Of a stretch of DNA of 64,000 bases, positions 10,145-22,922 are shown piece after piece; positions within the stretch are counted from its first letter, which is position 1; every line of letters starts with the position of its first letter. The stretch spans positions 868,001-932,000 of the forward strand of contig JAVHJL010000008.1 in NCBI GenBank assembly GCA_036971715.1, in the 5' to 3' direction. Source of the stretch: Arthrobotrys musiformis. Lineage: Eukaryota > Ascomycota > Orbiliomycetes > Orbiliales > Orbiliaceae. Below the pieces are notes generated by a model that was not told the origin of the DNA, searched no databases, and saw only the letters and a program-made list of their open reading frames with translations. The translations under genes and the position numbers were made by a program.

Positions 10145-11874
10145 ATGGCCACGGCCACCAAGGCCGGCCTAACGCCCGCGCCCCTCAACAGAAAATTCAC
10201 TGAAAAAAGGATATATATTTTATATTACTTATTTTTTACTACATCCGTTGCAGGGAATTGGCATTGCATGACATCGGACAGACAGACAGACAGAGGAGAG
10301 GGGGGGGAGCCAGCCAGGACGTGGACGTGGAGCAGCAGCTAGCAGACAGTCACACTAAGCTCGTTTGGAGAGATAGGATTCCTTCGATGCAATGAGGCCG
10401 GGGCGGCAGCCGGTCGCCGTTCCCAGCCAGCCAAAAGGCACCTCTCATGAGAACTCCTCTCCCTCTCCATGACATGATGGGAGAGGGAAAAAAAAAAAAA
10501 AAAAAAGCATGATGATGACCCCCAACTTTCGCCCTTCTATTACTCAGCAAAGGCCATTCGATTGCCGTCGCCACCAGCGGTGGCCATTCAACTTAGTGTA
10601 GAATTGAATTGAATTGAATTCAACATCTAGATCTCCAAAATTTCAAACCGGCTGCCATCAGCTCGCGTCAACCGGATATCCAGCCTTTCCCCTCCCCTTC
10701 CCCCCGGAAAATAGCATATGATACGATATGGTGGACTATCCGAAAATACAGATCCCCTGGCCCGGCAAGCTTCCGCAAAATCTGGCCCAGATCCCGAAGT
10801 CCTAGTTAGGTAGCTTCCGAGTTTCTTCTAGTAATAAGCCTCACAATTATCGTGAAGCCGTGTGTCCAGGTCCAAGAACTGATGGCTTGGCTTTCCCGTG
10901 AGCGATATATCTCGCTCCTCGTTCGCCTCTTTCTGTCTCTCTTTTTCACGCTTTCTATCTATATTCTCTCCGTCTGTCCTTTTATTTTTATTGCACATCG
11001 TTCGGCTTTGAATCGGATCACGTTAGTTACAATATAGAAGTCGATGGTTGTAAATTGGAATGGGGTGCTCGGAAGGGAGGAGCCCTGTGGCAGGCAGGCA
11101 TGCTATGCGACAGAAAATGATATCTGATGTATCATTGCATCCGTCTGCTACCACTGATCTGCGAGGCGCTTATGTAGTGTATATAATCCATCCAGTCGGC
11201 CCCCGCCAGTGCCGCCCCGTTATCCTATACAGAATACCCAGAGGGTATCGTATGATCGATTACTATTCCAGCCAGCCCCTCTCCTCATTACCTACTTACT
11301 TACTCACTTAGGTATATATATATATACTTCCGTACTACGTATTTTATATATTTATCATCTTCTTTTGTTGGTGTATAAAGCCACGGTATGCAAAGCAGTG
11401 CAGTGTGAACCGGGGTGCACGATGCCGATGGTCGATGATGACGATGATGATGATGTCGATGTCGATGTCGATGATACATGATATGTGATATACTGTAAAT
11501 TTAATATATATAAAAAATAAAAAAATAGATAAAAAGTGGTGTGATGTTTGGCTGTGTGTCTTGTTTGTTAGCCGAGTCAACTGCAATTGGCCGCCGTCAG
11601 CAAAATGGGGAAAAATTCAAGCAACAACGAAAAACGACCACACCCGAACGATTCCTCAAACCCGAAAATCCTCTCCCTCCAAACGATCCACCATACCAGC
11701 CCAAAACCTTCCTTCGGTCTGCGCCCCTTCCTGGACCCCCAATTGATCTCCTTCGACTGGGTCTCCTTACCTTTCTCCCTCTCTCCAATCCAATCCAATC
11801 CAATCCAACCCCGCCTACCTGCTTCTCCGACACTCTGTAGATAAATCTCCGCTCTTCTCTCTTCTCCCTCCACC
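10145..11874. other. Intergenic region with simple repeats
   Basis: No credible gene in 1.7 kb. It holds CAGA repeats (about 10279-10293), an 18-20 base A run (10489-10506), GAATT repeats (about 10602-10621), a TA-rich run (about 11313-11325), a GAT/GTC repeat (about 11434-11472) and CAATC repeats just upstream of the Cox5 gene. The distal part is presumably shared upstream DNA of GAPDH and cox5. Confidence 0.6.
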
Positions 11875-12593
11875 ATGTCCTTCCTCCGAGCCAAAACCAC
11901 CGCTTCCAGCCTCCTCCGACTTACCCCATCCCGATCCGCTACCGTCATCCCTCGTGCCGTCGTAGCTACTCCTCAATGCTTGCTTAAACGCGATGCTTCA
12001 ACGGCTCCAACCCACGCCGTTTCCGCCCCAACCCTGGCCGACATCGAGAAGAGATGGGAGAACATGCCCCCACAGGAACAGGCAGAACTATGGATGGCCT
12101 TGAGAGATAGGATGAAGGGATCGTGGGCCGACCTCACATTGGCAGAGAAGAAAGCTTGTGCGTAGATATATTTCTCTCTCTTTCTCTACACCCAGTCCTT
12201 CATATCCCACCATCCTAAGCGTCGTTGTTCACGCGCACACTCCCCCAATCCCCGACGCCATTTTGATATTGGAATATATAAAAACGGAAATCGCTGATTG
12301 GCCATGCCTTGTTATATATAGCATACTGGATAGCATTTGGCCCTCACGGACCCCGCCGAGGAGACCCTCCAGGTGAGAACTGGTACGTTTTCAAGGGTAC
12401 CGTCGGTGTCCTCATCCTCACCGGTATCGTCTTCTTCGGTGGCCACACCCTCTCCGCCAGACCAGCACCGAAGACCATGACCAAGGAATGGCAAGAAATG
12501 TCGAACGAGTACCTCAAGGAACAGAAATCCGAGCCTATCACCGGTTTCTCTTCTCCGGACTACAAGGGACCTGGTATGGTTCAGAGCAAGTAA
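11875..12593 (+). CDS. cox5: Cytochrome c oxidase subunit IV (fungal Cox5)
   Basis: Exons 11875-12157 and 12322-12593 (164-bp intron GTGCGT..ATAG, phase 1) encode 184 residues. The first about 40 residues are rich in Arg/Ser/Ala without acids, a mitochondrial presequence. Matrix-side residues follow (RWENMPPQEQAELWMAL), then YWIAFGPHGPRR, and a single membrane helix (about 125-145, VFKGTVGVLILTGIVFFGG). The C-terminus faces the intermembrane space. These are the hallmarks of COX IV/Cox5, a nuclear-encoded subunit of respiratory complex IV in the inner membrane. The ATG lies in a Kozak-like CACC context after a pyrimidine-rich leader. Length and motifs fit the family. Confidence 0.95.
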
Positions 12594-15068
12594 ATTTAAT
12601 GATATATTTTTTTCTCTCGCAAAGAAATATATTATTTTTGTTTTGCTCCCACAAGTTCTCTTCCTCTTCACCCAATCCTCTTCCGACCTATCTAGGAAGG
12701 GTCCAAAGGGAATAAGAAATTCAAGGTCTTGCCCTTTGGTCCTTGCCTCGAACAAATCCTTTGCCTTGCCTTGCGTCGTTGTTAAATGTTTTTCCAGCCG
12801 CCTCTTTTTTATATCCTTTTCTCTCTTCAAATATTATGCAAAAGTGTGTGTATATAACGGTTCGGTGTGGGGAGCTTTCGGAGTGTATAAAAAATTCCAA
12901 AAAATACCTTCCAAAGTACAGTATAAATAAGTACATACGCGTTTTTCCCCTACAGTAGTTTTGTTACCCCACCCTTGATTATGTAGTAAACGGATGCACG
13001 CCGCCTACCTCCATGTTTCCGGTGACGCACGACAAGGCGACCGTTGTTTAAAACGCTTGCCCTGATGCGTATTATCAAGCCTAGGACTAGATATTGGGGG
13101 GTGCCTGGCGAATAACATATACAGAGGCCTCCATGGTGATGTCATTACATAAATTGTTCTGCTGACATATAGTCCCCAACGGATTCGCGGGACCGAGTGT
13201 GGCGCTTTCACTCAGCCGGAACAATGTGACTGTGCCACAACTGTAGGTCCAAGTGATGCCGCACAACACTTATATCACAGACCATTCCTGAGCACCGAGC
13301 ACAATCAGTACACGGATTGAGGCTCCAAAATAAAACCAAATCGATACCCCGGTCCGTGATATGAACTTATCGGGGAAGACACTTAGATGATGTGCTTGTA
13401 GATTACGGGCGGGTATACATGGTACCGGATCCAGTCATACATTCTCACTTACGCATCGATCGCGAATAATGAACTAAAGCCAGATGCGAAGGACCAGCCG
13501 CTGGACTCAATGTGCCCCTCCATCACGCTGCCACGGCTCAGCGCAGCACCGACAAGATGAAGGGTCTGCACTAAAACAAAATCGCTCTCGAGAAATAGCC
13601 GTCGGAAGGCATTGATGATATGATATCCGGCATCCATCCATATGCTCATCCATTTGAGCTGAAGAGCTTAAGAGGAGGGGTTTTGATCTTGCGAGATATG
13701 GGTTTTCCTGTTTCCGACAAATGGGAAGCCACTGTTCCACCCATGTGGCTCGATCCCAATATTACATTACCCCTCCACCTGCGGAAACATGACATCGCCC
13801 CCCGAGTTCGCGACGAGGTAGAGTCAACGCTTGGGGGATGATTGTGTGTCGTCGTATTCGGCGTGGGCGTGATTATGATCGGGATTGTTATTATAGTCTC
13901 ATCCGGCGGTCAGGATGTTGGAAATTTAGCAGAAACATGAAATCAGGTGGTAGAGCTTTTTTCTTCTTTTTCCCCCTTCAGGTATGCCAGTATGCATGTA
14001 TGTGAGTATAGCAAGTACCCAAGTAAGTACCTACCTAGCTACATGCAGCTATTTGCGCATGATATCACAGCTCCGACAGCCACATGCAAGGGAGGAAGAA
14101 TGTATGTGTGTATTGGTTCGCCTGTACCTGGCCCAATATAGCTACGGACATTGCCTTTGGGTGGTGGAAGGAAGGAAGAAGAGGAAGTCACTAGAAAACG
14201 GGAACTGGGCGAGCTCGAGCAAGCTATTGCTTTTGAAACCGGAGTGAATCGAACAATAAAGGCCTACCTACTTAAGCAGTACTTAAGTAGCCAGCCAGCC
14301 TGCCCATTCGTTCCAATTCCCGTTGTTGAGTTTCCGAATCCCCTCCACTGCCTGTTCCCTTTGAGATTATATTAGCAGCAGCTAAGAGTTTTTATCATCT
14401 GCTGTAAAGCACTCCATCCGTCGGAAAATTAGCCCTGTCAGTTATAATTATATTTGGGTGGATGTGAAGGCATCGCTGCCAAGGAACGTCATCAAACGTA
14501 CGTATTTTTGTCCTGAACCGTCCTCGGCTCGACTCGACTCGTCTCTTTGCTTGCTTGCTTGCTTGCTTGCTTGCTTTCTCTTGCTTGCTAGCTTGACTCT
14601 TTGAGCTCGCCAAATTATTTTTGGATTCGAGAAAGGAAAAAAAAAAAAAAAAAACACCCAGCCAAATCGAGCAAAGCAAAAGCAGCACAGGAGAACAAGA
14701 CACAGGATACAGGACACAGGACACACGCACAGCAATCACAGCAGGCAATCGGACTCATTTCTCCCTGAACACCCGAAGTCCAGCCCAGCCCAGCCCAGCC
14801 ATCCAGGCCATCCATCCACCGCACATGTACGTCGTCCTATCATATGCACCTCTGGCCTGCTCCCCCCTGCCAGTTGCCTTTACTCCCTCCTAAGCTCTTT
14901 CCAAGCTCTCGGGTGGACAACCTTCCCTGACCGACCCGTTCTTTCAACAGATATACTCTTCACGAAACGTATCATTCCCACCAGTTTCAACAACCAGAAC
15001 GTGGAGATAAAAAACATAATAAATTAAAATAAAATAAAAAGTACAGAGTACAACGACACTTCGACACG
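12594..15068. other. Gene-poor spacer with microsatellites
   Basis: About 2.5 kb with no supported gene. It contains the cox5 3' UTR, a TTGC repeat at about 14545-14575, an A run at about 14637-14654, CAGGACA-type repeats near 14700 and CCAGC repeats near 14780. The last 250 bp are CT-rich and probably form the leader of the oxysterol-binding protein gene. Confidence 0.6.
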
Positions 15069-17025
15069 ATGTCAGCCACCGGTTCGCCTTCGCACTCCAA
15101 CCCGGCTTCCCGTCCGGCTACTCCTGGCAGCTTGCCGCAAGATTCGGAGACGAAAGGCAAGATTTCGCTACTCATCAGTATCCTCAGAAAGTAAGCTTCT
15201 GCTTCCTCGGCCTCTAAATCATCGAAATAAAGGAGAAGAAGAAGAAGAAGAGGGAAAATAAACCCAGGAAGCAAAAGGAATGGGCTAACCTGTCAAATAG
15301 GTTTCTCGGAGTTGCGGACCTGGCTGGTGTACGGTTCTCGTTGCCGGCGAATTTGATGGAACCCATCCCGAATTTGGAGTACTGGAACTACCTTGACTAG
15401 TAAGTCCGTGGCAGCGAGGCCGAGATTTATATCTAGGTATAGACGTTAGCGGTTAACATCTTTACTCGAACAGCCCGAACGCCTTCGCCAAGTAAGGAAT
15501 TCCGGCACCGACAATGTTGTTCCAAACCTCCCCGATACTCACCCACACTTTAGCATAGGAGAGTCCGACGACGAGCTCGAGAGGTGTCTGGCGGTTCTTT
15601 CTTTCTGGTTTACAAAAGATTTGGTAACTCGGACCCTGCCACCACCGAACGAGCCAAACCGCTTGAACAAGTACTAAGATTCTTTAAAATAGAAATTTAT
15701 CAAGGGAAAGCCATGCAAAGTACGTCGCTGATGTACCGATTCCGTTCATACCCCGGGAGAATCCGCTAACAGCTTGCAGCCTTATAATTCAACACTTGGA
15801 GAGTTCTTCAGGGTAAACACCTAAAGCCATATATACTCTTATACGGTATCGGGGCATTCACTAAAACCTGAGACTTTAGTGTCACTGGGATGTTGCAAGT
15901 GGTGAAGAACAAGACGCAAAACCAACACGCGTGTGCTTTCTCACCGAGCAGACGTCACACCATCCTCCAATCTCAGCATTCTATGTGGACTGCAAGGAGA
16001 AGGGGATCTCAGCAAAAGGATACGACCAAGTACACTAGTCCTAGAATCCGAGGGATCTTCTAAAACTTGATGGCTAACTCTTCGCGTAGATAAGCGCAAG
16101 ATTCACTGGGACTTCAAGTAAGCCTTTGTTACCCAGCATGAGCCTCCCGTACCATTACGCTAACAAATTCGACCGCCATAGTTCGCGTGGCCCCTGGAAA
16201 TCACAACCTCGGAATTTTCATCGATATACACAACGGTAGAATTAGCGAAACTTGGAACCTTACACACCCTGCCGCACACCTTGGCGGTTTTCTAACCGGT
16301 GCGTTGACTGGATCCTAGATGACTACCCTGGGTGTTGCGGCTGACGTATCGAAATAGGTGCCTTAAGCATAACGGTCCAAGATATTTGCTACGTCACATG
16401 CCCGAAACTCAAGCTCAAGGTGATCCTACACTATCTCGACGAACCCTGGGTTGGAAGGTCCAAATACAGGGTCGAGGGTGTGATTTTCAAGTACGACCCA
16501 GAAAATGACACAATCACGAGGATAAAAGATGTCCCCGATAAAGATGTCAAAGCCCGGATCGACGGCTGCTGGATCTCCGAGCTCTACTACACACTCGCCG
16601 GGTCAAAGGTAGTCTGCAAAATATTCCCTCGTGAATCTACCTCGGTTATATGCTAATATATCCATTTGTGGGAGCTTTAGGAGAAAAAGCTTATCGTAGA
16701 TGTGAAGCCGCTATTCCCGGCTACGAAATTTGTTCCATCCAATGAGGAACAATTAGACAACGAGAGCAGAAAAATGTGGCAAAAGGTTACAGACGCGATC
16801 CTATCGAAGAACTTCAACGAAGCAACAAGACTCAAGGTCGAGATCGAGGACCAGAAGCGAAAGGAAGCTGCTGAGCGAGAAGCCCAGAATATTACCTTCG
16901 TGCCCAAGTATTTCGTTGTTGGAGGGGAGCCGGGTATCCCAACTCTCAAAGAAGAAGGCCGGGCGATCCTCGACGCAATGAGCAAAGGCGATTACAAGCT
17001 GCCAGCCGCCAACTCGACCAGCTAG
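15069..17025 (+). CDS. Oxysterol-binding protein, Osh4/Kes1 type
   Basis: Eleven exons restore one 419-residue frame: 15069-15190, 15301-15399, 15474-15491, 15554-15623, 15693-15719, 15780-15812, 15880-16029, 16090-16117, 16182-16298, 16358-16608 and 16681-17025. All junctions are GT..AG. Exons 3, 5, 6 and 8 are only 18-33 nt. The product begins with a Ser/Pro-rich stretch, then FLGVADLAGVRFSLP (lid region), PYNSTLGEFFR, the family signature EQTSHHPP (exon 7), FTGTSIRVAPGNHNLGIFI and ends in a charged helical part. There is no PH domain or ankyrin, so it is a short ORP like yeast Osh4, which exchanges sterol and PI4P between membranes. The exact paralogue cannot be fixed by eye. Confidence 0.95.
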
Positions 17026-18002
17026 GCCGGTTCAAAGGTGCAACAAAGAAAGCAAATTCGACAATATGATGTTTAATAAGTCAGGTCGGGATTCCTTATA
17101 AACCCGACATGCGAAATCCTCTTTTCTGCGACTCGATAGACCGGCTGAATTGTGAAGATTGTTCGTTCCAAGTCCGTGGGCGTTGGCGTCAGGAGATCTT
17201 GTAATTTTGGCAAACGCTTTGTCTGTCTTTATACACTTAAACACACATACGTTCTTTACTCTACTCTACAATACTTTTATTTTACCTTAATTTATCCTCC
17301 CCCTCCTCTGCTTCATAGCGTCACACAAGAATGCCGTGGAAGGTTTCATATAATGTTCATTTTTTTCCTTTCTCTATATGATGCTAGACACTGCAGGGAG
17401 GATGGGAGGGATATCCGCACCAATCCTTTTCTAGTCTGCAAACATCTACAGGTTGTAGCTACTGGTTTTTGGGGACACACTAATGATTTGGAGATAGTAG
17501 TTAAGTAGGTACCTAACACAGGTAATTAGGTACCTACTTGCTGCAGTTGAAGATGGAAGCACCCGATCGAGGACTATCGATATCTATATCGATATCTGTA
17601 TCTGGGAATGTATGCACTCGCTCACATTTATGTATGTACTATTTATTGTATCTAGACTAGTATCCATTGTTTGCTTCGATGCTATTGAATATCGATACCC
17701 ACGGTTCGATCCTAAGAAGGCCAAGGCCTGTCCGTCGGCCGGGTCGCCGACACGGCGTTTGCGGGCGTTTGCTGCGTCTGGAATAGCTCTTTTCGGGGAT
17801 CCATTCGCGTTAAAATTTTCGAACCCACACAACAATTTTTTCAAGCTTGTCTTTCTGTTGTTGATTCAAGCCAACTCCCCCCAGCGTTAAACCCCACAAG
17901 AAGATACCGGAGCGCATCCCGCCCTTCTTCCCACCTTACTATAATTGCAACCGTCATCATCTTCGACCTACCTGGACATTTCCAACCCTCTACCACCACG
18001 AC
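17026..18002. other. Spacer upstream of eIF3e
   Basis: No gene seen. It contains a double TAGGTACCTA-type palindrome block near 17503-17540, a TATCGATATC-rich cluster at about 17576-17600, and a CT-rich 5' leader before the eIF3e ATG. Confidence 0.55.
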
Positions 18003-19694
18003 ATGTCATCAGAGGAGCCACAGGCCCCCGCTGTGGCGGATGCCACAAACCAAGCAGAGGCCCTCAGCGCCGTCGAGATCGCCCAAAAGTATGACTTGAC
18101 ACCCAAGATCATGCCATACCTCGATCGCCATCTCATATTCCATCTTCTCGCCTTCTTGCGAGACCAGCAGTTTTACCCGGCCGAAGAGCTGCTAAAGAAT
18201 ACATATGATCTTCTCGAGCCGACAAACATGACAGATTACTTGATGGATTTATGGAAACAGATTCACGGAAAGGAAGATATAGATATACCCCGAGAATTCC
18301 TCCTCAAGAGGGAAAAGGTCATGCAAGAGTGGAGTGCACTACAAGACGAGACTGCGAAGATTACAGGGTTGTTGGAGAACCCCGATGTCATCTCCAATTT
18401 CAGATCGGACAAGATGCAGAACTTGCAGTTCTTGAAGGACAACCACGGTGTACGTGCTAGGTTTTATCCTCTAATATGATGTGCTAGGAGCGGGGGGGTA
18501 GGGGTTATTGAAAGCGAATTGCTGACTCCCCTGGGTCTTTGTTTAGGTTACAGATGATATGATCGATGCTCTATTGAGGTATGGTCAGGCTGCCTATAGC
18601 CGTGGTAGCTACGATCAGGCTTCCGATATCCTATACTCGTTCAGGATTCTGGTAAGTTAAACGCTGCTTGAGCTTTCTCTATCGGAGGCACAATATACTA
18701 AGCCGCGTTTAGTCTACGGACAGCGATAAAGTCAACCAAGCAACCTGGGGAAAGCTTGCTTGCGAAATCTTGACAGTCAATTGGGAGGGTGCCATGGAGG
18801 AGATCCAAAAGATCAAGGAAGCCATTGACACAAAGCCATTCCTAAGCCCCGCAGCACAACTTCAACAGCGCACCTGGCTTATTCACTGGGCCCTTTTCCC
18901 TCTGTTCAACCACGAAGCTGCCCGTGATACCATCCTCGAGCTCTTCTTCTCCCCAAATTTCATCAACACGATCCAGACTTCGTGCCCTTGGGTTTTACGC
19001 TACCTTGTTGCCGCTGTCATTACCAGCAAGAAGAATACCGGAAGCTCTAGGGCCGCCTCCATCCAACAAAAGCAGTTCAAAGACCTCGTCCGTGTCGTCA
19101 AGCAGGAGCTGTACGAGTATAGCGACCCAATCACCGAGTTCATCGCTGCCCTGCACCTCGACTTCGACTTTGAGGAGGCCCAGAAGAAACTCGGTGAGGC
19201 GGAGGAGGTCATCCGCAGCGACTTCTTCTTGCAAGTATTTTGCGCTTCGGAGCAATCCGAGGGCGTTGAATCGAAGAATGCTTTCGTTGAGTCGGCGAGA
19301 CATCTCATCAGCGAAGCCTACTGCCGGATACACCAGAGAATTGACATTACGTATGTTGGCTGACCCATCTACAACCCGTATTTTTAACTTGGGTCACACT
19401 AACAATCACTCCAAACAGCGATCTTTCTCAACGCTTAAACCTATCCCAGGATGACGGAGAGAAGTGGATCGTCAACCTTATCAAGGATACAAGGGTCGAC
19501 GCCAAGATCGACTACAAGAACGTACGTGGATAGAAAACACAGGCTTCCACTAAATCCGCACCCAAGCTAACATAGAAAACTAGGGAACTGTTATCATGAA
19601 CCACCCACCCCAATCAGTCTACCAACAAGTTATCGAGAAGACCAAAGGCGGCTTCTTCCGTACACAAGTACTCCACGCTGCTGTGTCAAAATGA
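18003..19694 (+). CDS. int6: Eukaryotic translation initiation factor 3 subunit e (Int6)
   Basis: Five exons, 18003-18449, 18547-18651, 18713-19350, 19419-19521 and 19584-19694, encode 467 residues, near the usual eIF3e length. Family motifs: an N-terminal YDLTPKIMPYLDRHLIFHLLAFL block, TYDLLEPTNMTDYL, the helical-repeat region (YGQAAYSRGSYDQASDILYSFRIL) and a C-terminal PCI/winged-helix segment ending in DLSQRLNLSQDDGEKWIVNLI and VIMNHPPQSVYQQVIEKTKG. It is a PCI-domain scaffold of the eIF3 complex in 40S initiation. All introns are GT..AG and under 100 bp. The start is the first ATG after a CT-rich leader. Confidence 0.97.
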
Positions 19695-20269
19695 GCGTTC
19701 AATCGGATTGCGTTCACAGATGCTTTCAGGGCTGGCCGCGTGTTCGTTACATAGTGAAAGCGATAATTATAATATATAGTCTTCACGCTAATGAACTCCA
19801 AAATCATACTCCAAAAAAAGTTTTTTTTCGCGCCATACTTCGTCCTCTTCCCCGTAGCTCTTGACTCGGTCGTTGTCCTATTTGTGTGGTGTTTTCGGGC
19901 TGTTGTGTTAACCCTTTTTGTTTTTTTAAACCCGGTGTACATAAATCTACTAGCTACTAGTCGGTATCGGATAAAATGGGTACTGGATACCGAAGTTTCT
20001 CCCGTAAATAACCCCGGCTACCTAACTTTACATATGATTACCCCCAAGCTACTCTTCTCCTCGTCTTCGAAAGACTCGTGATTGGTTGATATCGAACATT
20101 TGTCACTTTGTCCACTGATTGCTCACCACATGCCCAACGCAACTTCCTAAAGTGTTTTTCATCCAAAGAAATCTCAACAACCCTATTCGTTGCATTCAAG
20201 GAAGAGGAACCTACAATCTTGCTTGGGAAAAAAAAAAAAAAATAAATAAATAAATAAATAAAAAATAAC
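19695..20269. other. Spacer eIF3e / Nudix gene
   Basis: No gene. It has a T-run and A-run, and an AATA microsatellite (about 20241-20263) directly before the proposed Nudix start codon. Confidence 0.55.
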
Positions 20270-21788
20270 ATGGATGATCTCAATCTATACTTGAAGGTAA
20301 ACCCACCATACCATCGCCTACAATTTCTCGCTCTAGTGTCTATATCTCCATACAACAAAATGCATATCACCCTGAACGTCATGATGATTGTGACTAACTC
20401 GAAGCTTCCCACCAGCGTTTTTTACAAGACCTAACGATCCGGCAGGTCCGCAATATCGCGGGACCGGAAAAAAGAGCTTCGGTAGCCGTTGTAATCCGAC
20501 TACGGCCCTCATCTGCACCTTCGTCATCATTCTCAACAGGTGGTGGCGGCAGCGAAACAGGGAACACACCACTGCACCGCAGATCTTCAAGAAAGGAACC
20601 ATACGGGAAATGTCATGCTGGTGACATCGAAGACGTGTTTGAACAAACGTGGACTAAGGATTCCACGGCGGAGATATTGTTTATAAAAAGAGCATCTAGG
20701 GTTGGGGATCGATGGACCGGGCATGTTGCTTTGCCTGGCGGTAGGAGGGATAAGACTGATGAAGGGGATGAGGTTACGGCTGTTAGAGAGTGTATGGAGG
20801 AGGTCGGGTTGGATTTGACATCCGAAGACGCTTTGCTCTGTGGAGCTCTGCCACAAAGGGTTATTATTACTAACTGGGGTCAGAAACCGTGAGTACTTTC
20901 TATGGGTTCATGGGATTGATAGTTTGGATGGGGCTGATTGAGAGTTTTTTTTCCCCCACCTGCTGGGTTGCATCTATAATAGATTAATGGTATTATGTCC
21001 TTATGGTGGGTGTTTCCCCGGAAAACATACATACGTTTATCGTAGTCAAGAGAAGGGAAGCTGACAGTCGCCTCCTAGTGTTCTTGTGGACGAAGGACGA
21101 CATTCCGGGATTTAAGCTTGAGGCGGCAGAGGTCGCAGCAGCGTTCTGGATACCGATCCACTTTCTCCTCGATGATAAGCACAAAACGGACCATCCGGTT
21201 AATGTATCAGATAGGGTGGCCTCTAGCACTTCACAACTCTTGAAACCATTTTTTAACGTGGCATTGGGACCTATGTATTTCTCTGCAGTGCACCTTAAAC
21301 CCGACGAGGTCTCCCACAGCACCACCGCTATTCGGAACGGCACAACGGCAGAAGCTGTATCTGTTGCAGAAAGGGATCAAGGAATGGGGGATCTGATGCT
21401 TTGGGGGATTACTTACGCCGTTTTAGCAGATATGCTCGACTTCCTGCCACCATTTAACTTTGTGGAGTCGTTCCAGTACCCCTTCTTTAAAGGTTGGGAC
21501 TTCAAGTCCTTGGTTTGGATTTTATCACGTGGGTATCGACGAAGTCGCAAGGAAGATCTGATGGAGTACAAGTTTAGCGATGTCATCGGTATGAGAGCTG
21601 TTTCGGGGAGCCCAAATGTCCAGAATACTCAGGAGGCGAGGATAAGCATTGTCGACCATTTGATCAAGGGGTACTATGGGTTCGTGCGGCGAGCCGCATA
21701 TGCGACTGTCACGATCAGATTAATCGCATTTGGCGCCGTTGTGCAATACATCACCCGATACATTGGCACAACAAACACCACAAATTGA
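20270..21788 (+). CDS. Nudix hydrolase (CoA-diphosphatase-like) with C-terminal hydrophobic region
   Basis: Proposed exons 20270-20296 (9 codons), 20416-20888, 20983-21005 (23 nt) and 21079-21788 give 410 residues. The Nudix box is visible as PGGRRDKTDEGDEVTAVREC followed by MEEVGL; the E-x7-RE-x-x-EE spacing is canonical, with one extra residue between the Gly and first Glu. Downstream, LMVLCPYVFLWT (created by splicing the 23-nt exon) is a typical strand of fungal homologues. The C-terminal part has hydrophobic helices (about LMLWGITYAVLADMLDFL and a last TVTIRLIAFGAVVQYI). The family hydrolyses nucleoside-diphosphate-X compounds; the closest fungal relatives are annotated as CoA pyrophosphatases. 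The substrate is an inference. The first exon rests only on splice signals. Confidence 0.8.
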
Positions 21789-22286
21789 TTTGATACTACT
21801 ACTCGATGTAAAAAGTAATTAGGGAGAAAGGTTGGATTCGTAAACCTAGCGTATTATACAAAGCCAAGTACCCCGATAAAAAAAAAAGAAAAAAGCTTGA
21901 ACCCGAGTAAGAGATGCGCAGAAACCCATGAACCCATCATCGCAGAAAGAGGAAAAAATATACGCGGTCATAAGCGGAACAAGGACATGATTGCACGTTT
22001 TCTGATTAGAGAAAAACGCACGAGACTTCAGGTTTAAAATATTTGGAAGAGTCGTGGTGGCTCATGAGGCTTGCGAGGAGGTTTTGACATGGAAACGGGA
22101 ATAATGGGATAAGAGGACATGTCAAAAGGGAAGAGTGAGAAAAGAGACATTTTTGAAGGTCAGAGTTGTATATAAGTATCAGACCCCCGGGGATATTCGG
22201 AATGTTTATCAAAAATTAGGAAAAGTTCAAACGCCATCTCCCAGATGAAACGACAAAAAACGCGAAACCAAAAAGACTTCAAATGC
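21789..22286. other. Convergent spacer Nudix / H2B
   Basis: Tail-to-tail gap of about 500 bp, A-rich, with an A run near 21880. It should hold the two 3' UTRs. No gene seen. Confidence 0.6.
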
Positions 22287-22922
22287 TTATTTGGCAGACG
22301 AGGAAGAGTACTTGGTGACGGCCTTGGTACCCTCAGAGACGGCGTGCTTGGCCAATTCACCAGGAAGGATGAGACGGACAGAAGTCTGGATCTCACGCGA
22401 AGAGATGGTGCTCTTCTTGTTGTAAGCAGCGAGTTTGGAGGCCTCGGTAGCGACACGTTCGAAGATGTCTATGAGGTTATGTTAGATTAGGACATGTGTT
22501 TTTGTATTTGGCTTGAGGTTTAAAAGGCCTCGAGGGTTCAGGATGTGCTTACCGTTGACGAAGGAGTTCAAAATCGACATGGCACGGTTGGAGATACCAG
22601 TGTCAGGGTGGACTTGCTTCAAGACTGTGGATCCAATTGGGTTAGCAAATATTGACCAGATTCTCGTCGACGGAATTTAAAACGCGTTGTTTGGTTGTCA
22701 TGTGCATCTCACTCGGATTCATGTATCAAAAACGGTAGAACTAAACTCACCCTTGTAGATGTAAGAAGAGTAGGTCTCCTTTCTGGCCTTTGTCCTCTTC
22801 TTCTTTTCACCGGAGGCGGCGGCGGTCTTCTTCCCAGCCTTCTTCTCTTCAACTGGGGCCTTTCCGGCTGGAGCCTTGCCAGCGGTGGATGGCTTCTTTT
22901 CGGCAGCGGCTTTTGGTGGCAT
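22287..22922 (-). CDS. htb1: Histone H2B
   Basis: Exons 22922-22751, 22624-22553 and 22468-22287 encode 141 residues. The N-terminal tail is Lys/Ala/Pro-rich ([18 protein letters not shown]). The histone fold follows: [64 protein letters not shown], and the C-terminus [10 protein letters not shown] carries the ubiquitinated-lysine context of H2B. It pairs with H2A in the nucleosome core. Both introns fall within the fold, as often in filamentous ascomycetes. It is divergent from H2A with a 1.16-kb shared upstream region. Confidence 0.99.

Noticed and set aside
17690..17730. GGTTCGATCC, resembling a tRNA B box
   Set aside because: No A box or cloverleaf around it; no tRNA gene found anywhere in the window.
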